From: Populus alba
Lineage: Eukaryota > Streptophyta > Magnoliopsida > Malpighiales > Salicaceae
Length of the DNA: 64,000 nt
Assembly (NCBI RefSeq): GCF_005239225.2
Contig: NC_133290.1
Span: 13,338,204 to 13,402,203, forward strand
Direction: 5' to 3'
Below are positions 37,263 to 48,182 of the stretch, piece by piece. Numbering within the stretch: the first letter of the stretch is position 1; every line of letters begins with the position of its first letter. Below the pieces are notes generated by a model. The model worked only from the letters and a program-made list of their open reading frames with translations. It did no database searches and was not told where the DNA came from. A program made the position numbers and the translations under genes.

Positions 37263-39653
37263 ATGGCTACTTTCTCTGCAACTCTACTAAAAAGCTCCTT
37301 TCCTAGCTTCTCTCTATTGCCACAGACTTTAAGAAGGAACCATCTTCATATTCCATCCATTAGAGCTGTAAAATCCACTGAGCCAGAAAAAGAAAAGGCT
37401 ACCAAAACTGAAGAACCCTCTACTAATGCACAACCTTCAACTTCAACCGCTGCTCCTAAGTCCAAGAAACCTATTTATTCAAGTGGGTTCTTAACCTTCA
37501 CTCTGAAAAAGATCAGACAGTTTTAAGAATAGAGAAAAGGTTCTTATCCACTTCTTTTCTTTTCTTTTTTTTGTGGCAGTGAAGAAAGGACAGATTGTGA
37601 GAGTGGATAAAGAGAAGTACCTCAATAGCGTAAATGTAAGTTTTGGTTTCATATTTTTCTTCTTTCTTGTCTTGGTTCGTTTTGTTTCCTTAAGGTTTTT
37701 AAATTACTATGTTCTTGGAGATTAGATACAGAAATCACTACTACTCTGAAGAGATTTTCTTCTCCTTTTGTGGCTTTCTTTGGGCTGAACAGAGTTATCT
37801 TTTCAAGGTTTTCAGAAATGTGACGCGGACAAAGTTTTGTCTCCATTTACCATGACTTCTCCGTTATATTCTTATACCATTTTGGACATCTTAATTGTGG
37901 TAATTATCAACGAAATATTGGTTTAGCTGTTGATTAGGTGATTCACATTCTATGGATAACCAAGATCATAATTCTCTCAAAAATCATTAAGTACTTCAAA
38001 GAAGCACAAGTTATAGGCAGCTGTTAACGTCTATAACCATGCTTTTAGGACTAAAAGAAATGCGAGTTTAGTAATTTTAGGGAAACTAGGAATGGTTTTA
38101 CACTCAGAGGTAGGCGTGAAACCTGCATAAAGATTCATATGGGCTTGTATTCATCTTGAACACCAAATGAAAAGTTACGGGTACTTGTACTTCTATTTGC
38201 ATCCTTTTCTTTCCCTCTTGTCTATAACCCTTTCACTTCTTTCACTTGGCATTAGTGTTCTGAAAATGCTTGAAAAATATCTTTTTTTTCCTCTGTTGCA
38301 GTATCTATCTGTTGGGCATCCACCTTATTACAAGGGCTTGGACTACATTTATGAAGACCGTGGTGAGGTGATTTTTCTGTCCTTCCTATCAACGATAAGA
38401 TATCATGCAAGATTGAAATTCGGATCCTAACAGTGGATGATCGTGCTCCAACTCTACATTTCTGACTCCCTGTACGTTTCTCTTTCAGGTCTTGGATTTA
38501 CGGATATTTGAGACTGGAGAGTATGCTCTTGTAAGTACTTTTCTTTATTTAATGCCTATTCTTCTTCAAGTCATTAGATGATCTTGACTCACATATAAAA
38601 ATGTCATTAGTCTTTCTCGGATGAAGATACAAGAAAGGTCACATTGTGGGCCAAGTTCCAGCCATAATTGGCACGCATTGTTTCTATTAGTTTTTGCTTT
38701 CTAAAATGAAAAATATGAAAAATCATTTGAATGTGACCTTTATAAGCAACAGTTCCATTATTCTTATTTGAGGTTCAGTAGTTTAGATTTATTGTTCCAG
38801 TTGTTTCAATCCTATACACCTATGTTTTTTTTTTTCCCTTTTCGACGTAAGAAATAAAACATATACATGCAGATGTATGGCTGAAACAATATTCTGCAGT
38901 TTTTACAAACTGGAAAAGTTCTGAACCAAGATGCTAGAATGATGCATGTGAATTTGGATCGAGCCTCCAATGGAAATTTTAACAACAAAACTCAATTCTT
39001 CTTACAGGTTTCATGGGTTGGAGTCCCCACTGCTCCGGCATGGCTTCCAACAGACATGCTTATCAAGGTATTCTTAAACTTGGCTAGTCTGAAATTAGTT
39101 AGTGGTGGTTCTTGACCTGGTTAATTGGTCTTGAATTGGCACCTACCTCAATCCAAGCTCAAAAGGTCAATCCAACTGCATCATTGTGATTAATTTGGTT
39201 GAGCTTACTTTTATTTAGAAGCCTTTCTGAGCAACCTCGTCAGCATAATCTGATATTAGTTTCACGTCAGAATCTGGCATCCACATCACCAACCGTCCCA
39301 TGAAAAAGCTTAAGCCCTGCTTAGATCATTTTCATTGTTTAGCTTCGTGACCCCATTCCCCTTTCGAAGGAGTTCCACTCTTAAGTTTTGTGCTTCTGCT
39401 AAAAGTATACAGTGCTCATCCTGCAAATTTTGAGACATAATCTCAGTTCAATCCTTTTGACTTCGAACCGTTTTAACAGCAGAAGCTGTTTACCACGAGC
39501 GCCTTCCCCAGTTTGATTCCCTATCCATCTTCTAGAAGATTGTGACATGAATTCTGAAACTGTATATCCAGGAGTTATTTAGATTATCATAATTAACTAA
39601 TCAACTCTCTTTTTTGCTTGCAGTCTGAGAAGCTGAATTACGAGAGATTGTGA
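37263..39653 (+). CDS. ndhO: Chloroplast NDH complex subunit O
   Basis: NdhO is a nuclear-encoded subunit of the stromal arm of the thylakoid NAD(P)H dehydrogenase-like complex, which returns electrons from ferredoxin to plastoquinone in cyclic electron flow. Exons: 37263-37482, 37580-37635, 38302-38367, 38489-38530, 39008-39067, 39624-39653. All junctions are GT-AG and join in frame to 474 nt, 157 residues. Residues 1 to about 45 form a Ser/Thr-rich transit peptide (MATFSATLLKSSFPSFSL). A Lys/Glu/Pro-rich linker follows, and then the conserved domain: YSMKKGQIVRVDKEKYLNS, YLSVGHPPYYKGLDYIYED, FETGEYAL and VPTAPAWLPTDMLIK. The tail is SEKLNYERL. Met at 37263 is chosen because it opens the transit peptide; an in-frame non-ATG extension upstream is not credible. 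The gene looks intact. It is convergent with the disrupted gene at 40396. Confidence 0.93.
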
Positions 39654-40395
39654 GATCTAGGCTACTGAAGCAGAATCTCATCTTCTTTTATGATGCATGG
39701 AATGGATTCCTGCGGATCACTATACCTTGCTCATCACCATCAAAAACTTATATTGTATGTTTCCAAATCAAGGCCATTAGTTTAACTAGCTTACATCATT
39801 CATTTGATAATAAATATTGCAATGGTTTATTTATTCTAAGCAAGCTGTGAACACATTATCTTAGTTCTTTGACATTATCTTAGTTCAAAGTAATATAGAA
39901 ACAAAGACTGCATATCCTTCGATAAGCTCTTTTTTTCTTAACTACAAATACGAAAGAGTGTAATGAAAAACAAAAAAGCAGGGGAGAGTGCCTGTGGATA
40001 AGAGACGAGTAGAAGGTCTCATGCACTTCTGATGCGTATTGCAAACATGCGTATTGCAAATTTTCCATCTAAAATCTAAAACATGATGAATAATTCACTC
40101 CCACCACATCCTATAAAAGCAGCTAAAGTAAAATTGAAAAAGAAAAGCTACTTCCTACTCAAGATCAGAATTTCACAAGACCCACAATCATAATACTAAG
40201 AACAGCTATAGTACCCATCAGAATTCACAACGTAAATGATAGCGGCTAAGTGACCGCAAGTGTCTAGTCTGCAACCACCGAACGATGCAATATCTTCTGG
40301 GTGCTGTTTATCGCTGACCCTGAACCACCGGGAAAAAAAAAAAAACTCTTTCCAATTCATAAACATAGACTTGGTGGCCAGGGATCGGTGTACCT
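39654..40395. other. Convergent intergenic spacer
   Basis: This lies between the stop codons of NdhO and the disrupted minus-strand gene, and presumably holds both 3' untranslated regions. AATAAA-like signals occur near 39810. No further gene is seen. Confidence 0.5.
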
Positions 40396-40589
40396 TCAGT
40401 TGTCCATTGACTTCCCCTCAGCTTTTGCAACATCCTTTTCTTCATTATTAACAGCACTCTGATCAGGTCGGAATATAACTTTCACTATTCTAACAGACAT
40501 GAAGGCACCACAATATGTATCCATGCCATTAGCTTTTGATGCAATTTTGTACAGTATCTTTGATTGTTCGATCTCAGGGATGTCCATCT

Positions 40590-40986
40590 TGTTGTGCATA
40601 CTGGACCGAAAGCAAACACAAATAAAACACAAACAAGCAGATTTACGTGGTTCCCCAAAATCGGGTACGTCCACGGAGGCAGCAGATTGTATATTATTGG
40701 AGGAATAATACAAACACTCAACTCAACCCCAATACAATCCTAGAAAACCCAGTGTTTCACTCTAACACTCTGTGTTTCTCTCAAATCTGTATTTTTCACT
40801 CTCACGGTTGCACTCACCACACTTCCTCTGCACTTTACACTTCCTCTCTTGCACTCTCTTTATAGGAGAGATGGAAGCTCTTGGCAGCAGCAGCCCATGT
40901 GCAAAACAACAGCAGCCCACGTGCACAATGACAAAAGTCATGGTAGTAGTTGATGGTTGTTGGAGAAAAGGTTGACAATTGCTACA
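40590..40986 (-). repeat. 3' LTR of the copia element
   Basis: 397 bp, TGTTGTGCATACTGG to GACAATTGCTACA on the plus strand. It contains TTTACGTGGTTC followed by TACGTCCACGG, a pair also present in the unrelated LTRs at 48183-55883. Confidence 0.95.
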
Positions 40987-40998
40987 AATCTCCACCTT
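40987..40998 (-). other. Polypurine tract, copia
   Basis: The minus strand reads AAGGTGGAGATT directly against the 3' LTR, the expected primer site for plus-strand DNA synthesis. Confidence 0.8.
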
Positions 40999-41078
40999 GG
41001 CAAGATTTTTCCATCCAATCCTCGTGATCAATCATTGCTGCCTCCAATGCGCCATATGGCGCTGCACCCTAAAGGTGC

Positions 41079-44000
41079 TCAACATCGAGAGATGTTGATC
41101 AAGTCCAAACAATGTTGGAACTTGATCCCTGAGACACATTTTGTGAGCATGTCAGCTGGATTATCTGCGGTACCAATCTTCTGTAGTAGAATATCCCCTT
41201 CATCCACAATTTCTCGAACAAAATGAAAACGAACATCGATGTGCTTGGTGCGGGAATGATGAACCTGATTCTTTGCAAGACAAATAGCACTTTGACTATC
41301 ACAATGGACAACCACGTGCTCTTGAACAATTCCCAAATCTTCAATCAACCCATGTAACCAAATAGCTTCCTTGAAAGCTTCTGTTACTGCCATGTACTCT
41401 GCCTCAGTTGTTGACAAAGCTACTGTTGATTGTAAAGTTGACCTCCAACTTACAGGCCCTTTAGCAAGTGTAAACACATAGCCTGTTGTGGAACGACGCT
41501 TGTCTAAGTCACCAGCATAATCCGAATCCACATAACCAACTAAATTTTGTTCGAGTCTATCATCCCTCTCAAATTTCAAACCAATATCAGTTGTGCCATG
41601 AATGTACCGTAGAATCCACTTAACTGCCTGCCAGTGACCCTTTCCCGGATCATGCATATACCTGCTCACCATACTGACAGCATGTGAAATATCTGGTCTC
41701 GTACAAACCATTGCATACATTAATGCACCAACTGCATTTGCATACGGAATTTGAGCCATATGTTTGCGCTCTTCCTCTGTGCGTGGAGACATTGAAGCAC
41801 TTAGCTTAAAATGAGGAGCTAAGGGTGTGCTTACCGGCTTGGTCTTACCATCTACTCCAAATCTCTGTAGAATTTTCTTCAAGTATTGGGTCTGTGTCAA
41901 ACAGACTGTGCCTTTTCTTCTGTCTCTCTGAATCTCCATGCCAAGAATCTTCTTAGCTTCTCCAAGGTCTTTCATTTCAAACTCAGTTCTCAGTTGAGCT
42001 TTCAATCTATCAATCTCCACCTTGCTCTTTGATGCAATCAACATATCATCCACATATAAGAGCAAATAGATGAAAGAACCATCAGGAAGTTTGCGAAAAT
42101 ATACACAGTTGTCAAACTGACTCCGTGTGTATCCATGTTCTGTCATGAACTTATCAAATCGCTTATACCACTGGCGAGGAGATTGTTTCAAGCCATACAA
42201 TGACTTCTTCAGTTTACAAGCCCAATTCTCTTTCCCAGTGACTTTGAAACCATCTGGCTGAGACATGTAAATTTCCTCTTCCAAATCTCCATGTAGGAAG
42301 GCAGTTTTCACATCAAGTTGGGCTAACTCCAGATCAAATTGTGCAACTAAGGCTAGCAAAATACGAATTGATGAATGCTTAACAACTGGAGAGAATACCT
42401 CATTATAATCGATCCCCTCCTTCTGAGCATAGCCTTTTGCTACCAATCTTGCTTTGAATCGGATGTTGTCTTTTCCAGGATTACCTTCCTTCTTGGCATA
42501 TACCCACTTGCAACCAATTGTCTTCTTTTCCTTAGGTAGTTGTACCAAATCCCAAGTCTGATTCTTGTGGAGAGATTTCATCTCTTCATCCATTGCCTCT
42601 TTCCATTTTGCACTTTCTACACTCTGTACTGCTTCTTTGTAGGTGTAGGGGATTCCATCATCAATCACTGGAAGTGCATAAGCCACCATGTCACAATACC
42701 GAGCAGGTTTCTTGATAACTCTTTTTGGTTTACTCATTGCAATGGATTCTTGTTGTGTGGTTGCTGGAGTTGTTGCATCCTCTTCATCTGAACTTTCATC
42801 TGAATCTCCTTCAGTAGGGATTGTCTGAACAGTCTTTATAGGGATGATTGAAGTCTCCAACTCCACCTGTTGTGCATCACCAGACTGTTTTTCCTTCTCC
42901 TGTGATTTCTCCTGCTGTAACATGCCAGACTCATCAAAAGTGACATCTCTACTCAAAATCACTTTCTTTGATTCAGAACACCAGAGTCTGTAACCTTTTA
43001 CTCCTCCACTAAAGCCCAAAAATATAGCTTTCTTGGCTCTAGGATCTAGCTTGGACTCAGTAACATGATAATATGCTGAGCAACCAAATATACGCATAGA
43101 GTCATAATCATTTGCAGGAGAGTCTGACCATACCTCCAAGGGGGTTCTTCCATTTAATGCTGCTGAAGGTAACCGATTAACAATATGACGAGCATAGCTT
43201 AATGCCTCGCCCCAGAACACTTTGCTTAGTCCCGAATGTGATAGCATACATCGGACTTTCTCCACCAGTGTGCGGTTCATGCGTTCTGCTACTCCATTTT
43301 GTTGTGGTGTTTTGCGCACAGTAAAATGTCGCTTGATCCCTTCATCCTGGCAAACTTCAAAGAAAGGATCTGAAGTGTACTCACCACCATTATCTGACCG
43401 AAGAGTCTTAACTCTCTTTCCCGTTTGAGTCTCCACCATTTTCTTCCATTTCAGAAAGATACCAAGGACCTCATCCTTGTGTTTCATCATGTACACCCAT
43501 ACTCGTCTTGAGAAATCATCAATAAAAGTAACAAACCAACGATTACCTCCAATAGATTCATTCTTTGAAGGTCCCCATACATCTGTGTGAACATAATCTA
43601 GAATCCCTTTTGTGTTGTGTACTGCAGTGCCAAACTTGACCCTTGTCTGTTTTCCAAGAACACAATGCTCACAGAACCCATGCTTCCCAGTCTTGGCGCC
43701 TTTTAATAGACCTTGCTTGACTAGTCCTTGCAAAGCCTTTTCACCAGCATGCCCTAAGCGCATGTGCCAAAGTCTGGAATTATCTGCTTCAACATCTTCT
43801 AAGCTTTTGGAAACAGCTGCTATACCAGTAACAGTAGATCCATCTAGGAAATATATGTTTCCTATCCTCGTGCCTTTTAAGACAACTAATGCACCACGGA
43901 TTGCTTTCAGGATTCCACCATGCATGATAATCTTATAACCACTGGATTCAAGGACTCCAAGTGAGAAGAGATTTTTCTTCAAGTCAGGTACATACCGTAC

Positions 44001-44147
44001 CTCTGTTAGTGTCTTGACTACCCCATTATGCATCTTCAGATGGATAGTCCCAATCCCTTTGACCTCAGAAACATTATTATTGCCCATAAACACAACTCCT
44101 CCATCGAACTCCTCAAGTCTCGAGAATAAGTGCTTGTTAGGGGACAT
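41079..44147 (-). CDS. Copia pol: protease end, integrase, reverse transcriptase, RNase H
   Basis: An open frame of 1022 codons. Counting from its first Met ([14 protein letters not shown], just after the protease active-site region), the order is: the GAG-pre-integrase zinc finger (LWHMRLGH then FCEHCVLGK, near 130-165); the integrase core with [19 protein letters not shown] and [14 protein letters not shown]; reverse transcriptase with [50 protein letters not shown] and the YVDDMLIA catalytic box; RNase H with [19 protein letters not shown] and STTEAEYMA; and the [12 protein letters not shown] end. All catalytic blocks are present and there is no internal stop. The protease Asp motif (LDSACSYHM) lies just upstream in this frame, beyond the point where the gag frame is shifted. 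Confidence 0.92.
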   Translation of the reverse strand: MSPNKHLFSRLEEFDGGVVFMGNNNVSEVKGIGTIHLKMHNGVVKTLTEVRYVPDLKKNLFSLGVLESSGYKIIMHGGILKAIRGALVVLKGTRIGNIYFLDGSTVTGIAAVSKSLEDVEADNSRLWHMRLGHAGEKALQGLVKQGLLKGAKTGKHGFCEHCVLGKQTRVKFGTAVHNTKGILDYVHTDVWGPSKNESIGGNRWFVTFIDDFSRRVWVYMMKHKDEVLGIFLKWKKMVETQTGKRVKTLRSDNGGEYTSDPFFEVCQDEGIKRHFTVRKTPQQNGVAERMNRTLVEKVRCMLSHSGLSKVFWGEALSYARHIVNRLPSAALNGRTPLEVWSDSPANDYDSMRIFGCSAYYHVTESKLDPRAKKAIFLGFSGGVKGYRLWCSESKKVILSRDVTFDESGMLQQEKSQEKEKQSGDAQQVELETSIIPIKTVQTIPTEGDSDESSDEEDATTPATTQQESIAMSKPKRVIKKPARYCDMVAYALPVIDDGIPYTYKEAVQSVESAKWKEAMDEEMKSLHKNQTWDLVQLPKEKKTIGCKWVYAKKEGNPGKDNIRFKARLVAKGYAQKEGIDYNEVFSPVVKHSSIRILLALVAQFDLELAQLDVKTAFLHGDLEEEIYMSQPDGFKVTGKENWACKLKKSLYGLKQSPRQWYKRFDKFMTEHGYTRSQFDNCVYFRKLPDGSFIYLLLYVDDMLIASKSKVEIDRLKAQLRTEFEMKDLGEAKKILGMEIQRDRRKGTVCLTQTQYLKKILQRFGVDGKTKPVSTPLAPHFKLSASMSPRTEEERKHMAQIPYANAVGALMYAMVCTRPDISHAVSMVSRYMHDPGKGHWQAVKWILRYIHGTTDIGLKFERDDRLEQNLVGYVDSDYAGDLDKRRSTTGYVFTLAKGPVSWRSTLQSTVALSTTEAEYMAVTEAFKEAIWLHGLIEDLGIVQEHVVVHCDSQSAICLAKNQVHHSRTKHIDVRFHFVREIVDEGDILLQKIGTADNPADMLTKCVSGIKFQHCLDLINISRC

Positions 44148-45091
44148 GTGATAAGAACATGCAGAATCAAGAATCCATTCACCACAAATGTTTTTTCTGG
44201 TGATGAGACCATGAATGCAGAGTCTCGTTCATCTTCTTCTCGTGCAACGTTCACAGTTGGTTCATCTTTTTCCTTATTGCCCTTGATTGGACAATCTTTC
44301 TTCCAGTGCCCCTTTTTGTGACAAAAGGCACACTCATCTTTTGCAAGATATCGCCTGTTTGATGATTCTCCTCTAGATTTTGAGCGAGATCTCCCTCGCC
44401 CTCGAAATCTTCTAGGGTTTGTTCTGCCTCTAACTGTCAATGCTTCTGACGTTGACTCCTTGTGAACAATCTGGTCCTTCTTCCGGTACTCATTATTCAC
44501 CAAAGCATTGGACACATCAATGAATTTAATCTTTTCTTTACCATATAGTAAAGTGGTGACGAGATGTTCATATGTGTCAGGCAGTGAATTTAATAACAGC
44601 AGAGCTTTATCTTCATCATCAATTTCCACATCTAAATTCTTCAAATCAGCTATCATTTTATTGAAATCATTCAGATGCTCATTCATGGAAGTACCTTTCT
44701 TGTGCTGAAAACGGAAGATCCTTTTCTTCAAGTAGAGACGATTCTCTATACTCTTCTTCATAAACTTGTCCTCCAGTGCTTGCCATAATTCCTTTGCAGA
44801 GTTTTGTTCTGAAAAGGCGTACTTCTGATCTTTAACAAGACAAAGTCGGATAGAACTGCAAGCTAACCGATTTATCCTCTCCCAGCTTTTCTCATCCAAA
44901 TCCTCCGGTTTATCTTCTAGAGTGAAATCCAAATTCATTTGGACAAGCATATCCATAACTTCACATTTCCACATGCCAAAATTACCTTTCCCGTCAAACT
45001 TCTCCACCTCAAATTTGGTATTCGATACCGGGATGTATTGTGGAGGTATACTAGCATTCCCCGCTGATTTTTCTTCTGGAACATCAGCCAT
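44036..45091 (-). CDS. Copia gag with zinc knuckle
   Basis: Starts [11 protein letters not shown] at 45091. It shows the copia capsid pattern ([60 protein letters not shown]), a basic Arg/Ser stretch, and the zinc knuckle [14 protein letters not shown]. Gag and pol of intact copia elements form one frame. Here the frame slips by one base at about 44189-44194, in a run of six T (plus strand), so that the last 50 or so residues are out of frame and pol continues in another frame. The loss of one base from a homopolymer is a common consensus error, so the break may not be real. Confidence 0.88.
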   Translation of the reverse strand: MADVPEEKSAGNASIPPQYIPVSNTKFEVEKFDGKGNFGMWKCEVMDMLVQMNLDFTLEDKPEDLDEKSWERINRLACSSIRLCLVKDQKYAFSEQNSAKELWQALEDKFMKKSIENRLYLKKRIFRFQHKKGTSMNEHLNDFNKMIADLKNLDVEIDDEDKALLLLNSLPDTYEHLVTTLLYGKEKIKFIDVSNALVNNEYRKKDQIVHKESTSEALTVRGRTNPRRFRGRGRSRSKSRGESSNRRYLAKDECAFCHKKGHWKKDCPIKGNKEKDEPTVNVAREEDERDSAFMVSSPEKTFVVNGFLILHVLITCPLTSTYSRDLRSSMEELCLWAIIMFLRSKGLGLSI

Positions 45092-45318
45092 TATGACGCC
45101 TTTGGATTACAAATGGACTCCCGAAATTGTTAAAACACGCACTTTTATGCTCAAAAGAGCCAAAACAGTAACTTCTGTGTGTTGTTTCACAAAACGGACA
45201 CCACGGTTGCGTCCGGAACGGTTGAAAATGCTAGGAACAAGCTTGACTCGGCCAAAAACAGGCTACAAAATCACTGAGTTGGCCAAAAAACCAATCTGAC
45301 CGAGTTGACTCAGGAAAG

Positions 45319-45500
45319 GAATATTCTGTCTCTGCTAAAGAATATTCTGTCAAAGCCAAGGGAATATTCTGTCATTGCCAAGAGAATATTCTGTCTCGGT
45401 TAACGGAATATGCTCATTCTGTCAAGAGAATATTCTGTCACTGCCAAGGAATATTCTGTCTCTGTTAGCGGAATATTCTCATTTTGTCAAGAGAATATTC
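45319..45500. repeat. Nine-unit 22-bp array with GAATATTC palindromes
   Basis: Perfect GAATATTC begins at 45319, 45340, 45362, 45384, 45428, 45449, 45471 and 45493, with a degenerate unit (GAATATGC) at 45406. The spacing is 21-22 bp throughout, and most units continue TGTC. The array lies in the untranslated leader of the copia element, between the primer site and gag. GAAnnTTC is the head-to-head form of the heat-shock element, so each unit offers a two-box site on the same face of the helix. The repeat is visible; a heat-shock role is inferred. Confidence 0.85.
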
Positions 45501-45774
45501 TGTCACTGTTTGGTGACGTGGTGGATGACGTGGCAGTCTTCTCAGGCAAGAATTCCGGCAGTCTGGTTTTTCCGGCAGATTTCCGGCGAAACTTCGGCGA
45601 GCTCTACAGGGCTCGTTTCAACTCCGATTTCGATGATCTTTATATCGCCGGACTCGTATAAACGAGAGGAATCTCCGTAGCTGGTCAAAATCAAGATCTG
45701 AGAACTTTGAAAATTCTGCAACTTCGAACAGAGAGCTGAAAAAACGTGTTTTTCTGTGTTTAAGCTTCCCTAAT

Positions 45775-45786
45775 GCTCTGATACCA
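45775..45786 (-). other. tRNA-Met primer binding site, copia
   Basis: The minus strand reads TGGTATCAGAGC three bases from the 5' LTR, complementary to the 3' end of initiator tRNA-Met. Confidence 0.9.
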
Positions 45787-45789
45787 ATT

Positions 45790-46186
45790 TGTTGTGCATA
45801 CTGGACCGAAAGCAAACACAAATAAAACACAAACAAGCAGATTTACGTGGTTCCCCAAAATCGGGTACGTCCACGGAGGCAGCAGATTGTATATTATTGG
45901 AGGAATAATACAAACACTCAACTCAACCCCAATACAATCCTAGAAAACCCAGTGTTTCACTCTAACACTCTGTGTTTCTCTCAAATCTGTATTTTTCACT
46001 CTCACGGTTGCACTCACCACACTTCCTCTGCACTTTACACTTCCTCTCTTGCACTCTCTTTATAGGAGAGATGGAAGCTCTTGGCAGCAGCAGCCCATGT
46101 GCAAAACAACAGCAGCCCACGTGCACAATGACAAAAGTCATGGTAGTAGTTGATGGTTGTTGGAGAAAAGGTTGACAATTGCTACA
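45790..46186 (-). repeat. 5' LTR of the copia element
   Basis: 397 bp, matching 40590-40986 at every position I compared. A TATA-like CTCTTTATAGGAG occurs in it near 46060 on the plus strand, though the element is transcribed from the minus strand. Confidence 0.95.
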
Positions 46187-46540
46187 CATCTCTGTCAAGA
46201 TGTCTTTGAAATCTTGAATGTGATCAAACAGTGAATCGCCAACTGGAATCCGAGCAAGTTTTCTGATTATTATCGGCTCTCTTGCCCTTCTGAATACCCT
46301 CTGACCCTCAGTAATGTGTGTGAAGTACTGGAGCTCACCGAGCATGAAGAGTATAGGGAACTTCGTAAGTTCCTGCTGAAAGGGTTTTAACTCAACATGA
46401 TACTCGTAATGGACTCTAGGACCTGACATGATTGAGTTCAGGAAAAAAAAAAAAAAAAACAGATGGCAGGGTTTGTGAAAAAGAAAAACTAGCTAGAAAC
46501 AGAGGATGAGATTGCTACTGTAGAAGACTTACTATGCATG

Positions 46541-46552
46541 CGTATATATACT
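46541..46552 (-). promoter_or_regulatory. TATA box of the disrupted gene
   Basis: GTATATATACG on the minus strand, about 113 bp upstream of the ATG at 46429, at a suitable distance for a short leader. A run of 18 T (46442-46459 on the plus strand as A) lies between it and the ATG. Confidence 0.45.
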
Positions 46553-47306
46553 AAACAGTCGGTTTATGTTGTCCTGTGTAAAAAAGGACTCCAGATTTCC
46601 TAAATCAAAAGGGATTAATAAGTATGTCGGCAATCAGAAATTGTTCGGTGCTTTTGTGAACAGGAAAGTAAGCTAAGACACAGCAATGAGAAACGAGAAG
46701 GTGAACCAAATTGTATAAAACTAGAACTGATTACCAACCAATTGAAGAAGAAGAAGAAAATAAAATTCTGAGCTTCATGTTGAACTCATGATATTTTATC
46801 CAAAGTGATGAGAAATATTCATTCAGATCATCATAAATGCACCCCTCTTAGGATGAGGATTTTCCATTTATTCTTTTGACTAGCTTCCTCTGATAATTGA
46901 AGGACAACCTTCTGATTAAAAAGAAGAAAGACTAGAGGTTTGATTGAGTATAGTTTCAGAAGATGCAAATGATCTCTCCTTGGTGCTTAGATTCGCCTGT
47001 CTAGATTATCCAATGGTTAGATGATATCTAATTCTTGTTTTTCCCTCTTTCGTGTTGTTGATTTGTCCAAAGGAGCTGCGCAATTTGTATTTTAGGGTAA
47101 GCTTTTTGTTTGAGTCCACGAACGCGTCCGCAACACGCTCCACGTCATATGTTTTTTTTATACTCCAATCTGGCCTCTATGGTTCACCTTCCTGTTTTTT
47201 TTTTTTGCAAGCTTGGTGCTTTTTATCAATCTATTCTGAGTTATGAAAAGGAAAAAAACACAGAGAAAAGAAAAGAAAGAGATGGGAATGGAAGTTTGAT
47301 GATGAC

Positions 47307-47492
47307 CTGCATCTTTGGAATACGGCGTGTAGACCTTTTGAACTACTAGGGAAAGTGGTGTTAAAGCTTTCTCAGGTTTGCCCCGATCGCCATCTCCGCC
47401 GTAAGAAAGGCCGACATTTCTAGCCAGCAGGATATGGAGTTCGTATGCACATGAACCTATGAGAAGAAGTCCGGCCGCCAGCACACCTTCAA
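47307..47492 (-). other. Exon-like open frame, function unknown
   Basis: The minus strand has a plausible acceptor (GCACAG before TTGAAGG, 47493) and donor (GATGCAG then GTCATC, 47306). Between them the frame is open and reads like protein: EGVLAAGLLLIGSCAYELHI, then ARNVGLSYGGDGDRG and LSLVVQKVYTPYSKDA. One hydrophobic segment could span a membrane. I do not recognise a family and found no partner exons, so this may be a gene fragment or chance. Confidence 0.25.
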
Positions 47493-47650
47493 CTGTGCTT
47501 CTGTCATAAAACTTTGCACCATGACTTATTATTCTTAAAAAGCTTGTTCATAACTGCATCGACAGCTACATTAGAGAAAATGGTTTAACCATGGCATGGC
47601 CAATCCTTACAGTCAAAGAAATCTCAAGCTTTTTTAAAATCTTAAGGTTC

Positions 47651-47670
47651 TATATATATATATATATATA
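47651..47670. repeat. (TA)10 microsatellite
   Basis: Twenty uninterrupted bases of alternating TA. Confidence 0.95.
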
Positions 47671-47833
47671 AAGAAAAGTCTGAATTGAAAGGTTTAAATG
47701 TCAATAATTTGACTAATCAAATTAGCATGAGGATTTTGAAACTAAATAAGAAAGTGAAATAACTTGGAAAATAGAGAGAAATCAATAACATCTTTCAAGT
47801 CTAATTTGAACATGTTTTTGTCTCAACTAACAT

Positions 47834-47907
47834 GAGAAAACTTACCCTATCACTAGTGTATATAGATGCCTCGAGAAAACTTACCCTTTCGCTGGTGTAG
47901 TTGCCTG
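47834..47907 (+). repeat. Short tandem duplication
   Basis: Two units of 39 and 35 bp, each opening GAGAAAACTTACCCT and ending near TTGCCT or GATGCCT. Confidence 0.7.
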
Positions 47908-48035
47908 GAGAAGACGAGCTGTGTATGTATTGAAGCAATTAAGACTCGTTTATTCTCGAATCTGCGTGCCTCTTCTCAGCTCTAGGCTTAATGTTAAAAG
48001 GCTGAAGTTGTTTTTCAGCTCTTTTTGATCATGTT

Positions 48036-48182
48036 ATTCTCAGCATGATGGGCTAACTTTGAGAATTCAAGGCTTCCATGTCTAACTCTTCTGTTTGAGA
48101 TTCAAATCACCATTGAAGCTCTTTTTGATCATGTTATATTCAGATCTCCATTGAAGCAAGAGATGTCTACCCTCAATTTGAG
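48036..48182 (+). repeat. 147-bp host duplication, left copy
   Basis: ATTCTCAGCATGATGG to CTCAATTTGAG, matched throughout by 55884-56030 on the other side of the LTR pair. Normal LTR integration duplicates 4-6 bp, so this is not an ordinary target duplication. A 20-bp part (AGCTCTTTTTGATCATGTTA) also occurs just to the left at about 48018. Confidence 0.9.

Larger units (their letters stand above)
40590..46186 (-). mobile_element. Young Ty1/copia element, Tork-like
   Basis: A 5597-bp element with LTRs at 45790-46186 (5') and 40590-40986 (3'), flanked by the 5-bp duplication CATCT (40585-40589 and 46187-46191). The primer site is at 45775-45786 and the polypurine tract at 40987-40998. It carries gag (45091-44036) and pol in the copia order protease, integrase, reverse transcriptase, RNase H. 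By eye the two LTRs are identical over 397 bp, so the insertion is recent. The leader between primer site and gag is about 680 bp and holds a striking 22-bp repeat array. The Tork assignment rests on resemblance of the reverse transcriptase and is inferred. Confidence 0.93.
40396..46429 (-). pseudogene. Unknown small intronless gene split by a copia insertion
   Basis: The 5' part (46429-46187) begins MSGPRVHYEYHVELKPF and runs to DHIQDFKDILTE. The 3' part (40589-40396) begins at a Met-Asp and continues IPEIEQSKILYKIASKA to KAEGKSMDN-stop. Leaving out the copia and one copy of its CATCT target duplication, the two parts are one continuous 432-nt frame (143 residues) with no other lesion. The predicted protein is soluble, charged, and has a conserved-looking middle (REPIIIRKLARIPVGDSLFD). 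I do not recognise the family. With the element present, translation from 46429 runs into LTR sequence and ends there. The gene was therefore probably functional until a recent insertion, and another allele may still be intact. Confidence 0.7.
46553..48035. other. Spacer left of the LTR pair, mostly unassigned
   Basis: It contains an exon-like open frame (47307-47492), a (TA)10 run (47651-47670) and a short tandem duplication (47834-47907). No complete gene is recognised. The part from about 47700 may belong to an old retroelement that the LTR pair later entered. Confidence 0.4.

Noticed and set aside
45319..45500. CRISPR-like regular spacing of short repeats
   Set aside because: This is a plant nuclear retrotransposon leader. 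The spacers are related to each other, not unique, and there are no cas genes.
40647..46065. Identical 72-codon plus-strand open frames at two places
   Set aside because: Both lie inside the two copia LTRs; the identity reflects the LTRs, not a duplicated gene.
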